Source: Paenibacillus faecalis
GTDB lineage: Bacteria; Bacillota; Bacilli; Paenibacillales; Paenibacillaceae
Direction: 5' to 3'
Length of the DNA: 64,000 bases
Assembly (NCBI RefSeq): GCF_900289175.1
Contig: NZ_LT985747.1
Location: forward strand, 1,671,851-1,735,850
Position 1 is the first letter of the stretch; every line of letters begins with the position of its first letter. Under the pieces are notes generated by a model. That model saw only the letters and a list, made by a program, of their open reading frames with translations, was not told the DNA's origin and did no database searches. The position numbers and the translations under genes were made by a program. Below, piece after piece: positions 30,964 to 40,503 of this stretch.

Positions 30964-32268
30964 CTACAGATACGGGTTCGGATTAACAGCAGAACCATTC
31001 ACCCGTACTTCAAAATGTAAGTGAGGACCCGTACTCCGTCCTGTAGAACCAACCTCGGCAATTTTTTGTCCGCGGCTTACCTTCTGTCCTTCACTTACTT
31101 TGATGCCCCCGTTACGAATATGAGCATAAAGCGTCCAAACACCGCCACCATGGTCAATGATGACCGCATTGCCATAGCTGCTCCACCATTCTGCCAAAAT
31201 GACCGTACCGCTCTCCGCTGCCCGAATTTCTGTACCTTGAGGCGCCGCAAAATCCTGTCCAGTATGCATCGATTGTACTTGACCCGTAACCGGATGAGTA
31301 CGCGGACCGTATGGGGAAGACAGGTAGGCCCCAGAAACCGGCATCGCGAACGGACCTCCATTGCCCGTATAAGTCCCTCCGCCGGAGCTGGAAGGTTTAG
31401 GAGAGGAGCTGGTGTTCTTTTTCTTCGCTGCCTCTGCCTCTGCTCTGGCTCTTGCTTCCGCCTCTGCCTTGGCTTTGGCCGCTCTTGCTGCCGCTTCCTC
31501 CGCCGCAAGCTTGTCTTTCTCTTTCAGGAGATCGGAGCGCTTGGTAGCCAATTGAACGAGCATTTGTTCCTGCTCAGCCGATATATCATCGGATATTTCA
31601 ATTTTCTGATCATACTCTGCAATAAGTACTCTCTTCTCCTTCTCTTTCTCATTCAGGTCTTGCTTGCGCTCTTCCATTTGGGCATATAGTGTCTTTGCCT
31701 CAGCGTACTGGTTTTCCAGCTCTTTTTTCTTATCTACGACAAGTTGCTTGTCCTGTTTATGTTGGACCAAAAGATGCTGGTCTTGATCAACGATCGTCTT
31801 CAATGAGTCTGCACGATTCAGAAAATCGGTAAAACTTGTGGAGGACAGAAGCACTTCCAGATAGGAAACTTCCCCTTCCATATAAATCAAACGGATTCGT
31901 TCCTCCAAAAGTTTCTCGCGGGCTTTGATTCGCTCTTCCGCTGACTTCAGTTCTTTCGCAGTCTTGCGAAGATTATCTTCCGTCTCTTCGATTTTCATCG
32001 TAATTTTGGAAAGCTCATTACTGACGATTTCGATCTGATCCATGACGTATTCCAAACTTTTGTTCGTTTTATTCTTGTAATGCTGCGCTTCTTTCTTTTC
32101 CTTTGCAGCTTTGTTCTTCTCGCTTTGGGCCTTTTGGACCTCATCCTGCAGTGCTTTGATTTCACGTTCAACATCGGAAGATGTTCTGTTATCGGCTTCT
32201 ACGACTGAGGGCTGGAATACGACTGCGGCCAGTAAAAAGGCGGCTAGTCCTGCGGCGATTTTTTTCAA
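30964..32268 (-). CDS. Secreted peptidoglycan M23 endopeptidase with EnvC-type coiled coil
   Basis: About 434 residues: signal peptide 1-26 (KKIAAGLAAFLLAAVVFQ), two long coiled-coil segments (about 30-245, rich in Lys/Glu heptads), an Ala/Glu/Lys-rich segment (about 250-285), then a LytM/M23 domain (about 320-430) with zinc ligands in HTGQDFAAPQGTE and GPHLHFEVRV. The layout matches EnvC-like hydrolases controlled by FtsEX. It lies immediately downstream of ftsX, 80 bp away, so I infer it is the FtsEX-activated wall hydrolase (role of CwlO in B. subtilis, PcsB in streptococci). Start: the TTG at 32268 has GGGGAG 6 nt upstream; a longer frame from 32337 has none. Confidence 0.88.
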   Translation of the reverse strand: MKKIAAGLAAFLLAAVVFQPSVVEADNRTSSDVEREIKALQDEVQKAQSEKNKAAKEKKEAQHYKNKTNKSLEYVMDQIEIVSNELSKITMKIEETEDNLRKTAKELKSAEERIKAREKLLEERIRLIYMEGEVSYLEVLLSSTSFTDFLNRADSLKTIVDQDQHLLVQHKQDKQLVVDKKKELENQYAEAKTLYAQMEERKQDLNEKEKEKRVLIAEYDQKIEISDDISAEQEQMLVQLATKRSDLLKEKDKLAAEEAAARAAKAKAEAEARARAEAEAAKKKNTSSSPKPSSSGGGTYTGNGGPFAMPVSGAYLSSPYGPRTHPVTGQVQSMHTGQDFAAPQGTEIRAAESGTVILAEWWSSYGNAVIIDHGGGVWTLYAHIRNGGIKVSEGQKVSRGQKIAEVGSTGRSTGPHLHFEVRVNGSAVNPNPYL

Positions 32269-32348
32269 CTTACGCTCCCCATCCTTTTCAGTTTTCTTAT
32301 AAAATTTCGAATAAATAAAACCATTTGACGTTCTCAACAGTTATCGAG

Positions 32349-33266
32349 TTATACTTTCAAAAACTTACGTATAGACATCGTGCTGCCCCAAATGCCAATT
32401 AGCATACCAAGCAGAAGGATTAACCCCCCAAGCAGCAGCCACATGTCTCCCAGCGGTATCAAGCTTTGGGACAAGGTAATATCGTCTTGTATTGCGGCAT
32501 GCAGACGATCGTATCCGAAGAACAAAATTGCGACCGTAATCAGTGAGCCTACGACTCCGATCAAGGCCCCTTCCACGAAGAAAGGCCAGCGGATAAAATT
32601 GTTCGTTGCCCCGACCAGTTTCATAATACCAATCTCGCGGCGACGGGCGAGTATCGTTACCCGAATCGTGTTGGAGATCAGGAACATGGACATCAGACCG
32701 AGTCCAGCAACAAAAACAAACCCGATATTACGCACAGTGCGAGTGATTTTGAACAGTGTTTCAACGGTGCCTTCCCCGTATTTCACTCTCATAATCGGCT
32801 CTTCAGGATGCTTATCATTGAGCGCACTGATCTTGTCGGCTACGAAAGGAACGGTTGTCGGTTCAATCACTTCTACAATAATGGCGTCCGGCAAAGGATT
32901 CTGATCTTTCCCGTCAAACCCTTCAAGCAGTTCGGCGCCTTCCTCTCCGAGGCTCTCGGAGAGATCCTTCATTCCTTCCTCTTTCGAAACAAATTCGAGC
33001 GATTTCACTTCAGGCATGGCTTTGATCTCTTTCGAGATCTTTTCGGCCATCTCCTTATCCACGTTTAAATTCAAATAAGTGCTTATCTGTACTTCACTAT
33101 CGGCTTTATCGGCCAATGAGTTTACATTCATTACTAATAAAGTAAAAACTCCCAAAATAAATAATGACACTACGATCGAGGTTATTGACGCTACGGACAT
33201 CCAGCCATTCCGGAATACGCTTTTGGCCCCTTCCCGTAAGTGGCGGAGGAAGGTTTTAAAAGTCAT
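32349..33266 (-). CDS. ftsX: Cell-division ABC transporter permease FtsX
   Basis: About 305 residues with the FtsX plan: helix 1 (near 20-42), a large extracellular loop (about 45-170) that contacts a wall hydrolase, and three helices (about 175-200, 225-250 and 270-295). The motif LARRREIGIMKLVGATNNFIRWPF near 210-233 is the permease coupling region. Start: the ATG at 33272 is one base from GGGGAG, too close, whereas the in-frame ATG at 33266 is at 7 nt. The gene overlaps ftsE by 11 bp. With FtsE it converts ATP hydrolysis into activation of the adjacent M23 peptidase. Confidence 0.93.
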   Translation of the reverse strand: MTFKTFLRHLREGAKSVFRNGWMSVASITSIVVSLFILGVFTLLVMNVNSLADKADSEVQISTYLNLNVDKEMAEKISKEIKAMPEVKSLEFVSKEEGMKDLSESLGEEGAELLEGFDGKDQNPLPDAIIVEVIEPTTVPFVADKISALNDKHPEEPIMRVKYGEGTVETLFKITRTVRNIGFVFVAGLGLMSMFLISNTIRVTILARRREIGIMKLVGATNNFIRWPFFVEGALIGVVGSLITVAILFFGYDRLHAAIQDDITLSQSLIPLGDMWLLLGGLILLLGMLIGIWGSTMSIRKFLKV

Positions 33267-33942
33267 ATCCATACTCCCCTCTCACCTGGTCTCGAACGAT
33301 TTGTCCCTGTTCTATGGCGATAACGCGTTTACGCATCGAGTTTACGATATCCTTGTTATGGGTGGCCATTACGATGGTCGTCCCCCGGAAATTGATTTCA
33401 TCGAGCAGCTGCATGATCCCCCATGAAGTTTCCGGGTCAAGGTTGCCTGTAGGCTCGTCCGCTATAATGACGGATGGATTGTTGACAATCGCCCGAGCGA
33501 TAGCGATCCGCTGCTGTTCACCACCGGATAATTGTGCCGGCATACGATTGGCTTTGGACTTTAGGCCCACAAGATCCAGGACTTCCATAACACGTTTTTT
33601 GATCAGGCGCGTTGGCGCCTCAATTACTTCCATGGCAAAAGCTACATTTTCAAAAGCAGTTAACTTGGGCAACAGACGAAAGTCCTGAAAAATGACCCCG
33701 ATATTCCGGCGAACATAAGGAATTTTACGCTGCTTTAGTTTGCCGATATTAAATCCGTTAACTGAAATTTGTCCTTTTGTAGGTATTTCTTCTCTATAAA
33801 TAAGTTTCATAAATGTCGATTTACCTGCGCCGGATGGACCGACGACGTATACAAATTCGTTACGATCGATTATGACGGAGACCCCTTTAAGCGCATGAGT
33901 GCCGTTAGGATAGGTCTTCCAGATGTCTTGCATTTCTATCAC
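33256..33942 (-). CDS. ftsE: Cell-division ABC transporter ATP-binding protein FtsE
   Basis: 228 residues: Walker A GPSGAGKST (near 37), Q-loop FQDFRLLPKLT, signature LSGGEQQRIAIARA (near 138), Walker B VIIADEPTGNLD and the His switch MATHNKD. Start: a GTG at 33957 opens the frame, but the GTG at 33942 gives MIEMQDIWKTYPNG, aligned with known FtsE starts, and has GGGAAGTGAT upstream. First gene of ftsE-ftsX-M23. Its promoter appears to be an extended -10 (TGTTACAAT, 34038-34046) overlapping the palindrome at 34041-34056. Confidence 0.95.
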   Translation of the reverse strand: MIEMQDIWKTYPNGTHALKGVSVIIDRNEFVYVVGPSGAGKSTFMKLIYREEIPTKGQISVNGFNIGKLKQRKIPYVRRNIGVIFQDFRLLPKLTAFENVAFAMEVIEAPTRLIKKRVMEVLDLVGLKSKANRMPAQLSGGEQQRIAIARAIVNNPSVIIADEPTGNLDPETSWGIMQLLDEINFRGTTIVMATHNKDIVNSMRKRVIAIEQGQIVRDQVRGEYGYDF

Positions 33943-34037
33943 TTCATCACTTCCCACTACTTAATTCGCCCTTATACTTTCGACACTTTACAACGTAGAA
34001 CCTTTAGAATCCACAAAAAATCCTTTTGACTTCATCC

Positions 34038-34056
34038 ATTGTAACAAATTTGTTAC
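34038..34056. promoter_or_regulatory. Perfect 16-bp palindrome, WalR-type box, overlapping the ftsE -10
   Basis: GTAACAAATTTGTTAC (34041-34056) is a perfect palindrome in the divergent ftsE-vanW region. Read on the plus strand from 34040 it is TGTAAC-N5-TGTTAC, which fits the WalR consensus TGTWAH-N5-TGTWAH of Bacillota. On the minus strand the extended -10 of ftsE (TGTTACAAT, 34038-34046) lies inside it. Wall-hydrolase and ftsEX genes belong to the WalRK regulon in B. subtilis, so WalR is the leading candidate, but the symmetry would also suit a dimeric repressor. Confidence 0.5.
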
Positions 34057-34148
34057 CTTTTGAGTACCCGAAAGTTTAGCGGCAATGTGACATATACATT
34101 AAAAGGTGCTTCAACTCCGATCAATCAGAAGCAAAAAGGTGGTTTAGC

Positions 34149-35579
34149 GTGAAAAAAATTTATATTTATCTCATCGCTGTCATTAATTTGCTGCTTATCG
34201 GCCTCATTTTTTATGGCGGACTAGCCCTTTATGCTAAACAGAATACTTTGCCCAAACATGTAGTGCTCTCCGGCTGGGAAATCGGGGGAAGAGCTATTCC
34301 TGAGGTATTACATGAGCTGGATGATCGCTTACAAGCTATGGAATCGATCCAAATCCAGTTTACCGGGGAGCATCTAGGCGGTGCTGGAGAAAAATTTAGC
34401 CTGAAGGAAGCCGGGGTGCGGTATAAGGCGCAACATTTTCAAAGAGCAGTGAAAAAGTTGACGGAAGGAAATGTGTGGGACCGGGCTTTATATCGATACC
34501 GTTTCGATAAAACCTGGAACATTCAGCCTGATCTGAATCTCGATGTTTTACGGAAAAGATTTAATTCAGAATGGGAGAAAAAACAATTCGGGGAACCGGT
34601 TAACGCGGTACGTACCATTTCAAACGACCGTGTGCAATACAAGCCCGAGCAAAGGGCGTTCCGGATTGACTGGACGGCACTGGCCGACCGCCTTGCCGCA
34701 GCTATTCCCGGCGATTTCTCCGTTCTCCCGTCGGATCAGCCAGAGAGCATCCAGGTTGAACTGCCTCTTACATTGTTGGCGCCGGATGTGACGGTGAAGT
34801 CACTGCAGTCCGAAGGGATCGAGCGAAAAATCATTCAGTTCTCAACCTCATTAGCTGCAAGCGGACCGGGCCGGGTACACAACATCACCGCCGCCGCCAA
34901 AGCGGTAGACGGCATGATTTTGAAACCGGGGGATGAGTTCAACTACGCTAAAGTGGTGGAGAAAGCCAAGCAGGATTACGGTTTCAAGGAAGCACCCGTT
35001 ATTATTAGCGGCAAGCTCGTACCGGGAGTTGGCGGGGGAATCTGTCAAGTATCCAGCACCTTGTACAAAACTGCTCTGCTGACCGGGCTTGAAATTACAG
35101 AGCGCAGAAATCACTCCCTGCCGGTCAATTATTTGCCCAAAGGGCAAGATGCCACTTTTGCGGAAGGGTACATCAATTTCCGGTTCCGCAACAACACCGG
35201 CAAACACCTGCTGATTCAAGCCGAGGTCGTCGAACGAACCTTGACACTCAAGTTTTTCGGAACCTTTCCGAAGGACACCGTCTATTCGGTTGAGTCAGAA
35301 ACAGTACAAAATATCCCTTCCCCAGTCAAATATGTTCAAGACAACTCACTTGCGCCCGGCAAGCACAAAATTGTGCAAAAAGGCAAGGCCGGCTATGTCG
35401 TTGACACCTACCGGATCAAAAAGGTAAACGGCAAGGTTACCGAGCGTGTTAAAGTTTCGCGCGATATCTATCGAGGGCAAAGCACCATCGTCGGTATGAA
35501 TCCATCAAGCGGTGTGCTGCCAGGTCCAAAAGACGTCCCTAGGGCTCCCGTTGTTGAGGATGGGGTCAGCACTCCATAG
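34149..35579 (+). CDS. VanW-family secreted protein with C-terminal G5-like domain
   Basis: 476 residues. N-terminal membrane anchor (about 4-28), two peptidoglycan-binding-4-like segments (about 40-220), the VanW domain (about 225-360) with NITAAAKAVDGMILKPGDEFN and VGGGICQVSSTLYKTALL (near 296) and RRNHSLPVNY, and a G5-like tail (about 375-455; YRIKKVNGKVTERVKVSRDIY). These proteins sit on the outside of the membrane and are thought to act on or bind peptidoglycan; a catalytic role for VanW is unproven. The GTG start follows AAGGTGG by 7 nt. It is divergent from ftsE across the palindrome and may share its control. Confidence 0.88.
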   Translation: MKKIYIYLIAVINLLLIGLIFYGGLALYAKQNTLPKHVVLSGWEIGGRAIPEVLHELDDRLQAMESIQIQFTGEHLGGAGEKFSLKEAGVRYKAQHFQRAVKKLTEGNVWDRALYRYRFDKTWNIQPDLNLDVLRKRFNSEWEKKQFGEPVNAVRTISNDRVQYKPEQRAFRIDWTALADRLAAAIPGDFSVLPSDQPESIQVELPLTLLAPDVTVKSLQSEGIERKIIQFSTSLAASGPGRVHNITAAAKAVDGMILKPGDEFNYAKVVEKAKQDYGFKEAPVIISGKLVPGVGGGICQVSSTLYKTALLTGLEITERRNHSLPVNYLPKGQDATFAEGYINFRFRNNTGKHLLIQAEVVERTLTLKFFGTFPKDTVYSVESETVQNIPSPVKYVQDNSLAPGKHKIVQKGKAGYVVDTYRIKKVNGKVTERVKVSRDIYRGQSTIVGMNPSSGVLPGPKDVPRAPVVEDGVSTP

Positions 35580-35593
35580 TACGAATCCAAACG

Positions 35594-35643
35594 AAAAGGC
35601 CGAGTACAAGAGCAAATGTTGCTCTGAACTCGACCTTTTTTTC
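35594..35643. terminator. Bidirectional terminator between the VanW and bactofilin genes
   Basis: Stem AAAGG-CGAGT-CA-GAGCAA / TTGCTCTGAACTCGACCTTT with one or two bulges, then TTTT. The minus side also ends in a T-rich run. Confidence 0.85.
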
Positions 35644-35670
35644 CAACGATTATCCCACAGGCTATAAAAT

Positions 35671-36396
35671 TCAAATCAAGCGTACCTCGCCAACGACTGC
35701 AGAAGGGTCCTGAATAAGCTCCTCCCTGTATTCAACCAGCCGTACGTTACAGTCTGGTCCGAGAATGACCCGGTCTCCGCGAATTACATCTGCTTCAGTA
35801 TGCTCCAGTTCCACACTTTTTCCTTCGAGAACTTGAACAAACAATCGAGGCGGACGGATTGAGAAAGTAAGCTTTTCCCAAATAGGCCTTCCTTTCTTGT
35901 ACACGCGAATATAATCCCCGTATATTTCCTTCGCTTCGCAGCGGTCATACAGCTTAATATCGATCGTTTCCGCCAGAAGCGTGTCTTCTACATGAAATCC
36001 GCCTTTTACCTTAATGGTTTGCACTTGAATATGTTCAGCCTTCAATCTTCCGCCCAGCTCTATTTCACTGGCCGTCAACTTGCCGTAAATTTGGCATATA
36101 CCGCCCACCGTCATCTTCCGTGCACGAACATCGGACTTTATTTTGGCTGATCCGCCCACGCTCACTTCAAGCGCATCCATGGAGCCATCCACGTTTCCCG
36201 AACCATTGATGCGAATCGTCCTCGCAGTGAGGGAACCCTTAACAGTGGCCGATCCATTTCCGATAAAGTCATCACAGTCCAAATCACCGGAGATGCTTCC
36301 CGCTCCATCCAATCGGACCTTCCCGTAAACGCCTCCCTCTAACTTCCCAACTCCCGCAATATGCAGATCTTCACGTTTCGGTGCGAATTGTCCCAT
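35671..36396 (-). CDS. Bactofilin-like polymer-forming protein
   Basis: 241 residues made of short repeated beta-helix turns (for example GKVRLDGAGSISGDLDCDDF near 26 and TVKGSLTARTIRINGSGNVDG near 52), the hallmark of bactofilins, which form filaments without nucleotide. The helical part extends over about 15-150. A further 90-residue C-terminal part (YDRCEAKEIYGDYIRVYKKG onward) looks like the B. subtilis YhbE/YhbF type. The ATG has AACGAAGG and GGAGG upstream. Single gene, transcribed toward the VanW gene. Possible roles are cell shape, flagellar hook assembly or wall organisation; none is shown by context. Confidence 0.8.
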   Translation of the reverse strand: MGQFAPKREDLHIAGVGKLEGGVYGKVRLDGAGSISGDLDCDDFIGNGSATVKGSLTARTIRINGSGNVDGSMDALEVSVGGSAKIKSDVRARKMTVGGICQIYGKLTASEIELGGRLKAEHIQVQTIKVKGGFHVEDTLLAETIDIKLYDRCEAKEIYGDYIRVYKKGRPIWEKLTFSIRPPRLFVQVLEGKSVELEHTEADVIRGDRVILGPDCNVRLVEYREELIQDPSAVVGEVRLI

Positions 36397-36562
36397 CCTT
36401 CGTTATCCTCCGTTTCTTCTCATTACCATTTTACCCGTCACACTATTTCTCATAACTTTAGCATAATAGGATATGTCGAAAAACATTCTCCTGACGGAGT
36501 TTCATCTACATCTGGGGACGGATATGATTACCTTCTGCATCACATACCTATGCTCCATTTTG

Positions 36563-36571
36563 TGCTATCAT
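36563..36571 (+). promoter_or_regulatory. Extended -10 promoter of the esterase gene
   Basis: TGCTATCAT on the plus strand, TATCAT at 36566-36571, 47 bp before the ATG. No clear -35. Confidence 0.4.
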
Positions 36572-36618
36572 CTGAATAAAATAAAGAAGAGTTACAAGAT
36601 CGAAAGGGGATTTCCCGC

Positions 36619-37395
36619 ATGGCACTGTTGCAATGTCAATTTTACTCAGAAGTGCTCGGACTCAGTACAAAAATGACGGTCATTCTTCCGCAAAACACAA
36701 CGACTCAGATCGGGATGAACAATGTTGCAGGCTCACATAAGCATCCTACGTTATACTTGCTCCACGGCTTATCCGATGACGATTCCATCTGGCTCCGCCG
36801 CACATCCATCGAACGGTATGTGGCCTCTATGGGAATAGCGGTCGTCATGCCGCAGGTGCATCGCAGTTTCTATACAGATATGGCTTACGGCGGCAAATAC
36901 TGGACCTTCATCAGTGAGGAGCTTCCCGCCTTGACTCGTTCTTTCTTCCCGCTGTCCGACAAACGCGAGGACAACTTCGTAGCTGGGCTGTCGATGGGCG
37001 GGTACGGCGCGTTCAAACTTGCACTGCGAAAGCCTGAAATGTTTGCAGCAGCAGCCAGCTTATCCGGCGCACTGGACATCGCCGGAAAATTTATTAATGA
37101 ATTTTTTGCTGACGATATCCAGCTGGTCTTTGGAAACAACCCGATTGGAGGAAGTGACAACGATCTTCTGTCGCTGCTGAAGCAGCTGGATCAATCCGAA
37201 GGACCGAAGCCGAAACTGTATCAATGCTGCGGAACAGAGGACTTCTTGTATAATGATAACCAAACGTTTTTAAAGGCCTGTCAGGAAACATCTTTGGATT
37301 TAACTTACGATGAAGGCCCCGGCGACCATGATTGGGCTTACTGGGATGTTAAAATTCAAGATGTGTTGAACTGGCTGCCGCTTCGTAAAAACTAA
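36619..37395 (+). CDS. Esterase of the esterase-D / S-formylglutathione-hydrolase-like family
   Basis: An alpha/beta hydrolase of 258 residues without a signal peptide, so cytosolic. Visible features: oxyanion region [20 protein letters not shown] (near 47-66), nucleophile elbow GLSMGGYGA (Ser near 116), Asp in [10 protein letters not shown] (near 204) and His in [11 protein letters not shown] (near 236). The family includes tributyrin esterases (EstA) and S-formylglutathione hydrolases. No thiol-dependent formaldehyde dehydrogenase lies nearby, so the substrate is open. The ATG follows AAAGGGGA. Single gene, convergent with the arginine operon. Confidence 0.87.
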   Translation: MALLQCQFYSEVLGLSTKMTVILPQNTTTQIGMNNVAGSHKHPTLYLLHGLSDDDSIWLRRTSIERYVASMGIAVVMPQVHRSFYTDMAYGGKYWTFISEELPALTRSFFPLSDKREDNFVAGLSMGGYGAFKLALRKPEMFAAAASLSGALDIAGKFINEFFADDIQLVFGNNPIGGSDNDLLSLLKQLDQSEGPKPKLYQCCGTEDFLYNDNQTFLKACQETSLDLTYDEGPGDHDWAYWDVKIQDVLNWLPLRKN

Positions 37396-37436
37396 AGATG
37401 TGACCTTTGATTGTCTTCCAATGTTCGAGTATGTAA

Positions 37437-37483
37437 AAAGGGGAGTACCCATTGTAGTCCAATCTACACGGTTACTCCCCTTT
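37437..37483. terminator. Bidirectional terminator at the end of the arg operon
   Basis: Stem AAAGGGGAGTA (37437-37447) / TACTCCCCTTT (37473-37483) with further internal pairing. On the minus strand it is followed by TTTTTACATAC. It serves both argH and the convergent esterase. Confidence 0.9.
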
Positions 37484-37488
37484 ATTCT

Positions 37489-38901
37489 TTATCTGCCAGA
37501 TGAACGCGCTTGAATCCAATCAGCGGAAACGGCCAAAGCCTGCTGTGCACGATCGATCGCTGCCTTCACCTGAGGCATCGCTGTACCGCCGTATACATCA
37601 CGGGCGTTTACTACCGTTTCCGGCTGCAGCACTTGATAAATGCTATCATCAAACAGCGGTGAGAACTGCTGAAACTCATCCAACGTCAGATCAAGCAGGA
37701 ACTTGTTGTTCTGAATGCAGTACAGCACAGTTTTGCCGATCACCTCATGCGCCTGACGGAATGGAAGTCCTTTCCCTACAAGGAAATCAGCGATATCTGT
37801 CGCATTGGAAAAGTCAGTGTTTACCGCTTCACGCATACGTCCCTTGTTCACTTTCATCGTGGCAATCATCGGTGCAAACAGCTGTAGTGCACCTTGAAGT
37901 GTAGCTACAGTGTCAAACATGCCTTCCTTGTCTTCCTGCATATCCTTATTGTAAGCAAGCGGCAGAGACTTGAGGACGGTAAGCAGTCCCATCAGGTTGC
38001 CGTACACACGTCCGGTTTTGCCGCGAACCAATTCAGGCACGTCTGGATTTTTCTTCTGTGGCATAATGCTGCTGCCTGTGCAGAACGCATCGTCCAGCTC
38101 AATGAAGTTGAACTCTGTGCTGCTCCACAGCACAAGCTCTTCGCTCAGCCGTGAAAGATGCATCATGATCATGGAAGCATTCGACAGAAACTCCAGGATG
38201 AAATCACGGTCGCTTACAGCATCCAGACTGTTCTCGTACACACCATCAAATCCAAGCTGCTGCGCTACAAAATGACGATCGATCGGGAAGGTAGTGCCTG
38301 CAAGTGCACCTGCCCCGAGCGGCAAAATGTTGATCCGTTTGTAACTGTCGATCAGACGGTCAATATCACGCTGGAACATCGACACGTAAGCCATCAGATG
38401 ATGGGCGAACAGAATCGGCTGCGCTCTCTGCAGATGCGTGTATCCCGGAATAATCGTGTCGAGATTGTCTTTGGCTTGACCGATCAGCGCCGTCTGCAGC
38501 TCGTGCAGCATTCCCGTCAGCTCCACCACCCGGTTGCGCAAGTACAGGTGCATATCCGTTGCAACCTGGTCGTTCCGGCTGCGCCCTGTATGCAGCTTGC
38601 CGCCAACGGGTCCGACTTCTTCGATCAGATTTTTCTCAATGTTCATATGGATGTCCTCGTCAGATACTGAGAACTCAATTTCACCTTTGCGAATCCGGTC
38701 CAACACTTTGTTCAGCCCGGACTTAATCGTCTCAACATCCTCCTGCGGCACAATGCCGCATTTGCCCAGCATGGATACATGCGCCAAGCTGCCCTCTATA
38801 TCTTCTTCAGCTAATTGCTTATCAAAACCGATCGATGCGGTATATTCTTCAACCAAAGCATTCGTCTGCTTGGTAAAACGGCCTCCCCATAACTTGCTCA
38901 C
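37489..38901 (-). CDS. argH: Argininosuccinate lyase ArgH
   Basis: Final step of arginine synthesis: argininosuccinate to arginine and fumarate. About 470 residues of the aspartase/fumarase superfamily, with the signature [12 protein letters not shown] (near 282), [10 protein letters not shown] (near 106) and [12 protein letters not shown] at the N-terminus. Start: a GTG at 38916 opens the frame, but the GTG at 38901 gives MSKLWGGRF as in homologues and has GTGAGG at 9 nt. Last gene of the operon, 134 bp after argG with a structured gap. Confidence 0.96.
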   Translation of the reverse strand: MSKLWGGRFTKQTNALVEEYTASIGFDKQLAEEDIEGSLAHVSMLGKCGIVPQEDVETIKSGLNKVLDRIRKGEIEFSVSDEDIHMNIEKNLIEEVGPVGGKLHTGRSRNDQVATDMHLYLRNRVVELTGMLHELQTALIGQAKDNLDTIIPGYTHLQRAQPILFAHHLMAYVSMFQRDIDRLIDSYKRINILPLGAGALAGTTFPIDRHFVAQQLGFDGVYENSLDAVSDRDFILEFLSNASMIMMHLSRLSEELVLWSSTEFNFIELDDAFCTGSSIMPQKKNPDVPELVRGKTGRVYGNLMGLLTVLKSLPLAYNKDMQEDKEGMFDTVATLQGALQLFAPMIATMKVNKGRMREAVNTDFSNATDIADFLVGKGLPFRQAHEVIGKTVLYCIQNNKFLLDLTLDEFQQFSPLFDDSIYQVLQPETVVNARDVYGGTAMPQVKAAIDRAQQALAVSADWIQARSSGR

Positions 38902-38933
38902 TACCGTTTGCCTCACTTTCGTTTAAGGCAGAG

Positions 38934-39007
38934 GGCCGTCTCCGTCACAGCCGCTGAACCCCCCTGTAAGGGACAAGTTGCGTATCATCCGCTGACATGA
39001 AACGGCC
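38934..39007 (-). other. Long imperfect hairpin between argG and argH
   Basis: GGCCGT and GTC-AGC arms at 38934-38951 can pair with GCTGAC and ACGGCC at 38991-39007, with a few mismatches. It covers most of the gap and may protect or separate the argG and argH mRNA. There is no T run, so it is not an obvious terminator. Confidence 0.45.
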
Positions 39008-39035
39008 TTCGCCTATTTCAATATAGTTGTTGTTA

Positions 39036-40268
39036 TTATTGGTTCTGGTCTACCCCAACGGCAACTTTCAGACGCAGTGCGTTCAAACGGATAAACCCGG
39101 TTGCGTCGCCTTGGTCATAAGCCTGTGTCGGATCCGCTTCCATCGTAGCGATATCGGGATTGTACAAGCTAACCGGGCTTTTCACACCAGCGGAGATGAT
39201 GTTGCCTTTATACAGTTTCACACGAACCGTTCCCGTTACGTTCTTCTGGCTTTCCGTCACCAGCGCCTGCAGAGCCAGACGCTCCGGTGCATACCAGAAG
39301 CCGTTATACACGAGTGTGCTATAACGTGTAATCAGGCTATCGCGCAAATTCATCACTTCACGGTCCATCGTGATGGACTCCATTTTGCGATGAGCGGTAA
39401 ACAAAATCGTTCCGCCTGGCGTCTCATATATGCCACGGCTCTTCATCCCGACAAAACGATTCTCCACCATGTCGACACGGCCGATGCCGTGCTTGCCGCC
39501 GAGCTCGTTCAGCTTCTCCATCACCTGAAGCGGGCTAAGCGATTCACCGTTCAGAGCGACACAGTTTCCTTTTTCAAATTCCAGCTCCAAATATTCCGCT
39601 TCATCCGGCGCATCTTCCGGAGATACGCTAAGCAGGTACATGTCCTTACTCTCCGGTGCGCTTGCATCAAACCACGGATCTTCGAGCACGCCGCTCTCAT
39701 AGCTGATGTGCAGCAGGTTACGGTCCATCGAGTAGGACTTCTCCGCCGATGCGGTTACCGGAATACCATGCTCTTCTGCATAAGCGATCATCTCGGCACG
39801 CCCCGGGAACTTACTGCGGAACTCCTCCATACGCCAAGGTGCAATCACATCGATGTCCGGAGCAAGCCCGGCTACGCCAAGCTCAAACCGAACCTGATCA
39901 TTTCCTTTGCCCGTCGCACCATGTGCGATCATCGTTGCACCCTCAGCGCGGGCGATATCCACCATACGTTTTGCGATCAGCGGGCGCGCAATGCTTGTGC
40001 CAAGCAGGTACTGCCCTTCATACAGAGCCCCCGCCTGGAACATCGGATAGATGAAGTCCCCGGCGAACTCTGCACGCAGGTCGTCGATATATACTTTCGA
40101 AGCACCGGTAGCCAGCGCTTTTTCCTCCAGGCCGTCAAGCTCTTCCTTTTGTCCGATATCAGCGGTAAATGCGATGATTTCAGCATCGTAGGTTTCCTTC
40201 AGCCATTTTAAAATAACAGACGTGTCCAGTCCCCCCGAATACGCCAGTACGATTTTTTCTTTTGCCAT
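39036..40268 (-). CDS. argG: Argininosuccinate synthase ArgG
   Basis: Joins citrulline and aspartate using ATP. 410 residues: PP-loop [15 protein letters not shown] (near 9), [16 protein letters not shown] (near 116), [16 protein letters not shown] (near 180) and [11 protein letters not shown] (near 272). Start: the ATG at 40268 has AAGGGG 9 nt upstream; a frame opening at 40295 adds nine unlikely residues. The gap to argF (235 bp) contains a repeat element at 40294-40459. Confidence 0.96.
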   Translation of the reverse strand: MAKEKIVLAYSGGLDTSVILKWLKETYDAEIIAFTADIGQKEELDGLEEKALATGASKVYIDDLRAEFAGDFIYPMFQAGALYEGQYLLGTSIARPLIAKRMVDIARAEGATMIAHGATGKGNDQVRFELGVAGLAPDIDVIAPWRMEEFRSKFPGRAEMIAYAEEHGIPVTASAEKSYSMDRNLLHISYESGVLEDPWFDASAPESKDMYLLSVSPEDAPDEAEYLELEFEKGNCVALNGESLSPLQVMEKLNELGGKHGIGRVDMVENRFVGMKSRGIYETPGGTILFTAHRKMESITMDREVMNLRDSLITRYSTLVYNGFWYAPERLALQALVTESQKNVTGTVRVKLYKGNIISAGVKSPVSLYNPDIATMEADPTQAYDQGDATGFIRLNALRLKVAVGVDQNQ

Positions 40269-40293
40269 GATTAAAACCCCTTCTCTTATCGTC

Positions 40294-40459
40294 ATATAAG
40301 TTGAACTAAAGATTCATAGCCTCATCATCACTACGAATGCGGATTATGCTTCCGATGCGAGCTTTCCTACGGAAATCGTTCGGTCGACCACTCACGTTTC
40401 TCCAGAATCATTCCGTCTTCTTCCGTTGAAGCCTTACGCTTATTCAGTTCAATCTATAT
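40294..40459. repeat. arg-operon repeat, copy C (argF-argG gap)
   Basis: 166 bp bounded by imperfect inverted ends ATATAAGTTGAACT (40294-40307) and AGTTCAATCTATAT (40446-40459), 12 of 14 matched when inverted. The internal core TTCCGATGCGAGCTTTCC...GGAAA (40350-40375) contains a TTTCC-TAC-GGAAA hairpin and is followed by a CACGTTTCTCCAGAAT-type block. The same blocks in the same order occur at 43780-43944 and, with changes, at 46376-46527. Confidence 0.7.
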
Positions 40460-40503
40460 AATGAATTCTGTGTTATCTTGCCATCGCTATCTACCTCTGC
40501 TAT

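Noticed and set aside
39027..40211. A 394-codon plus-strand open frame antisense to argG
   Set aside because: A shadow of argG; Cys/His/Arg-rich composition and no recognisable motif.
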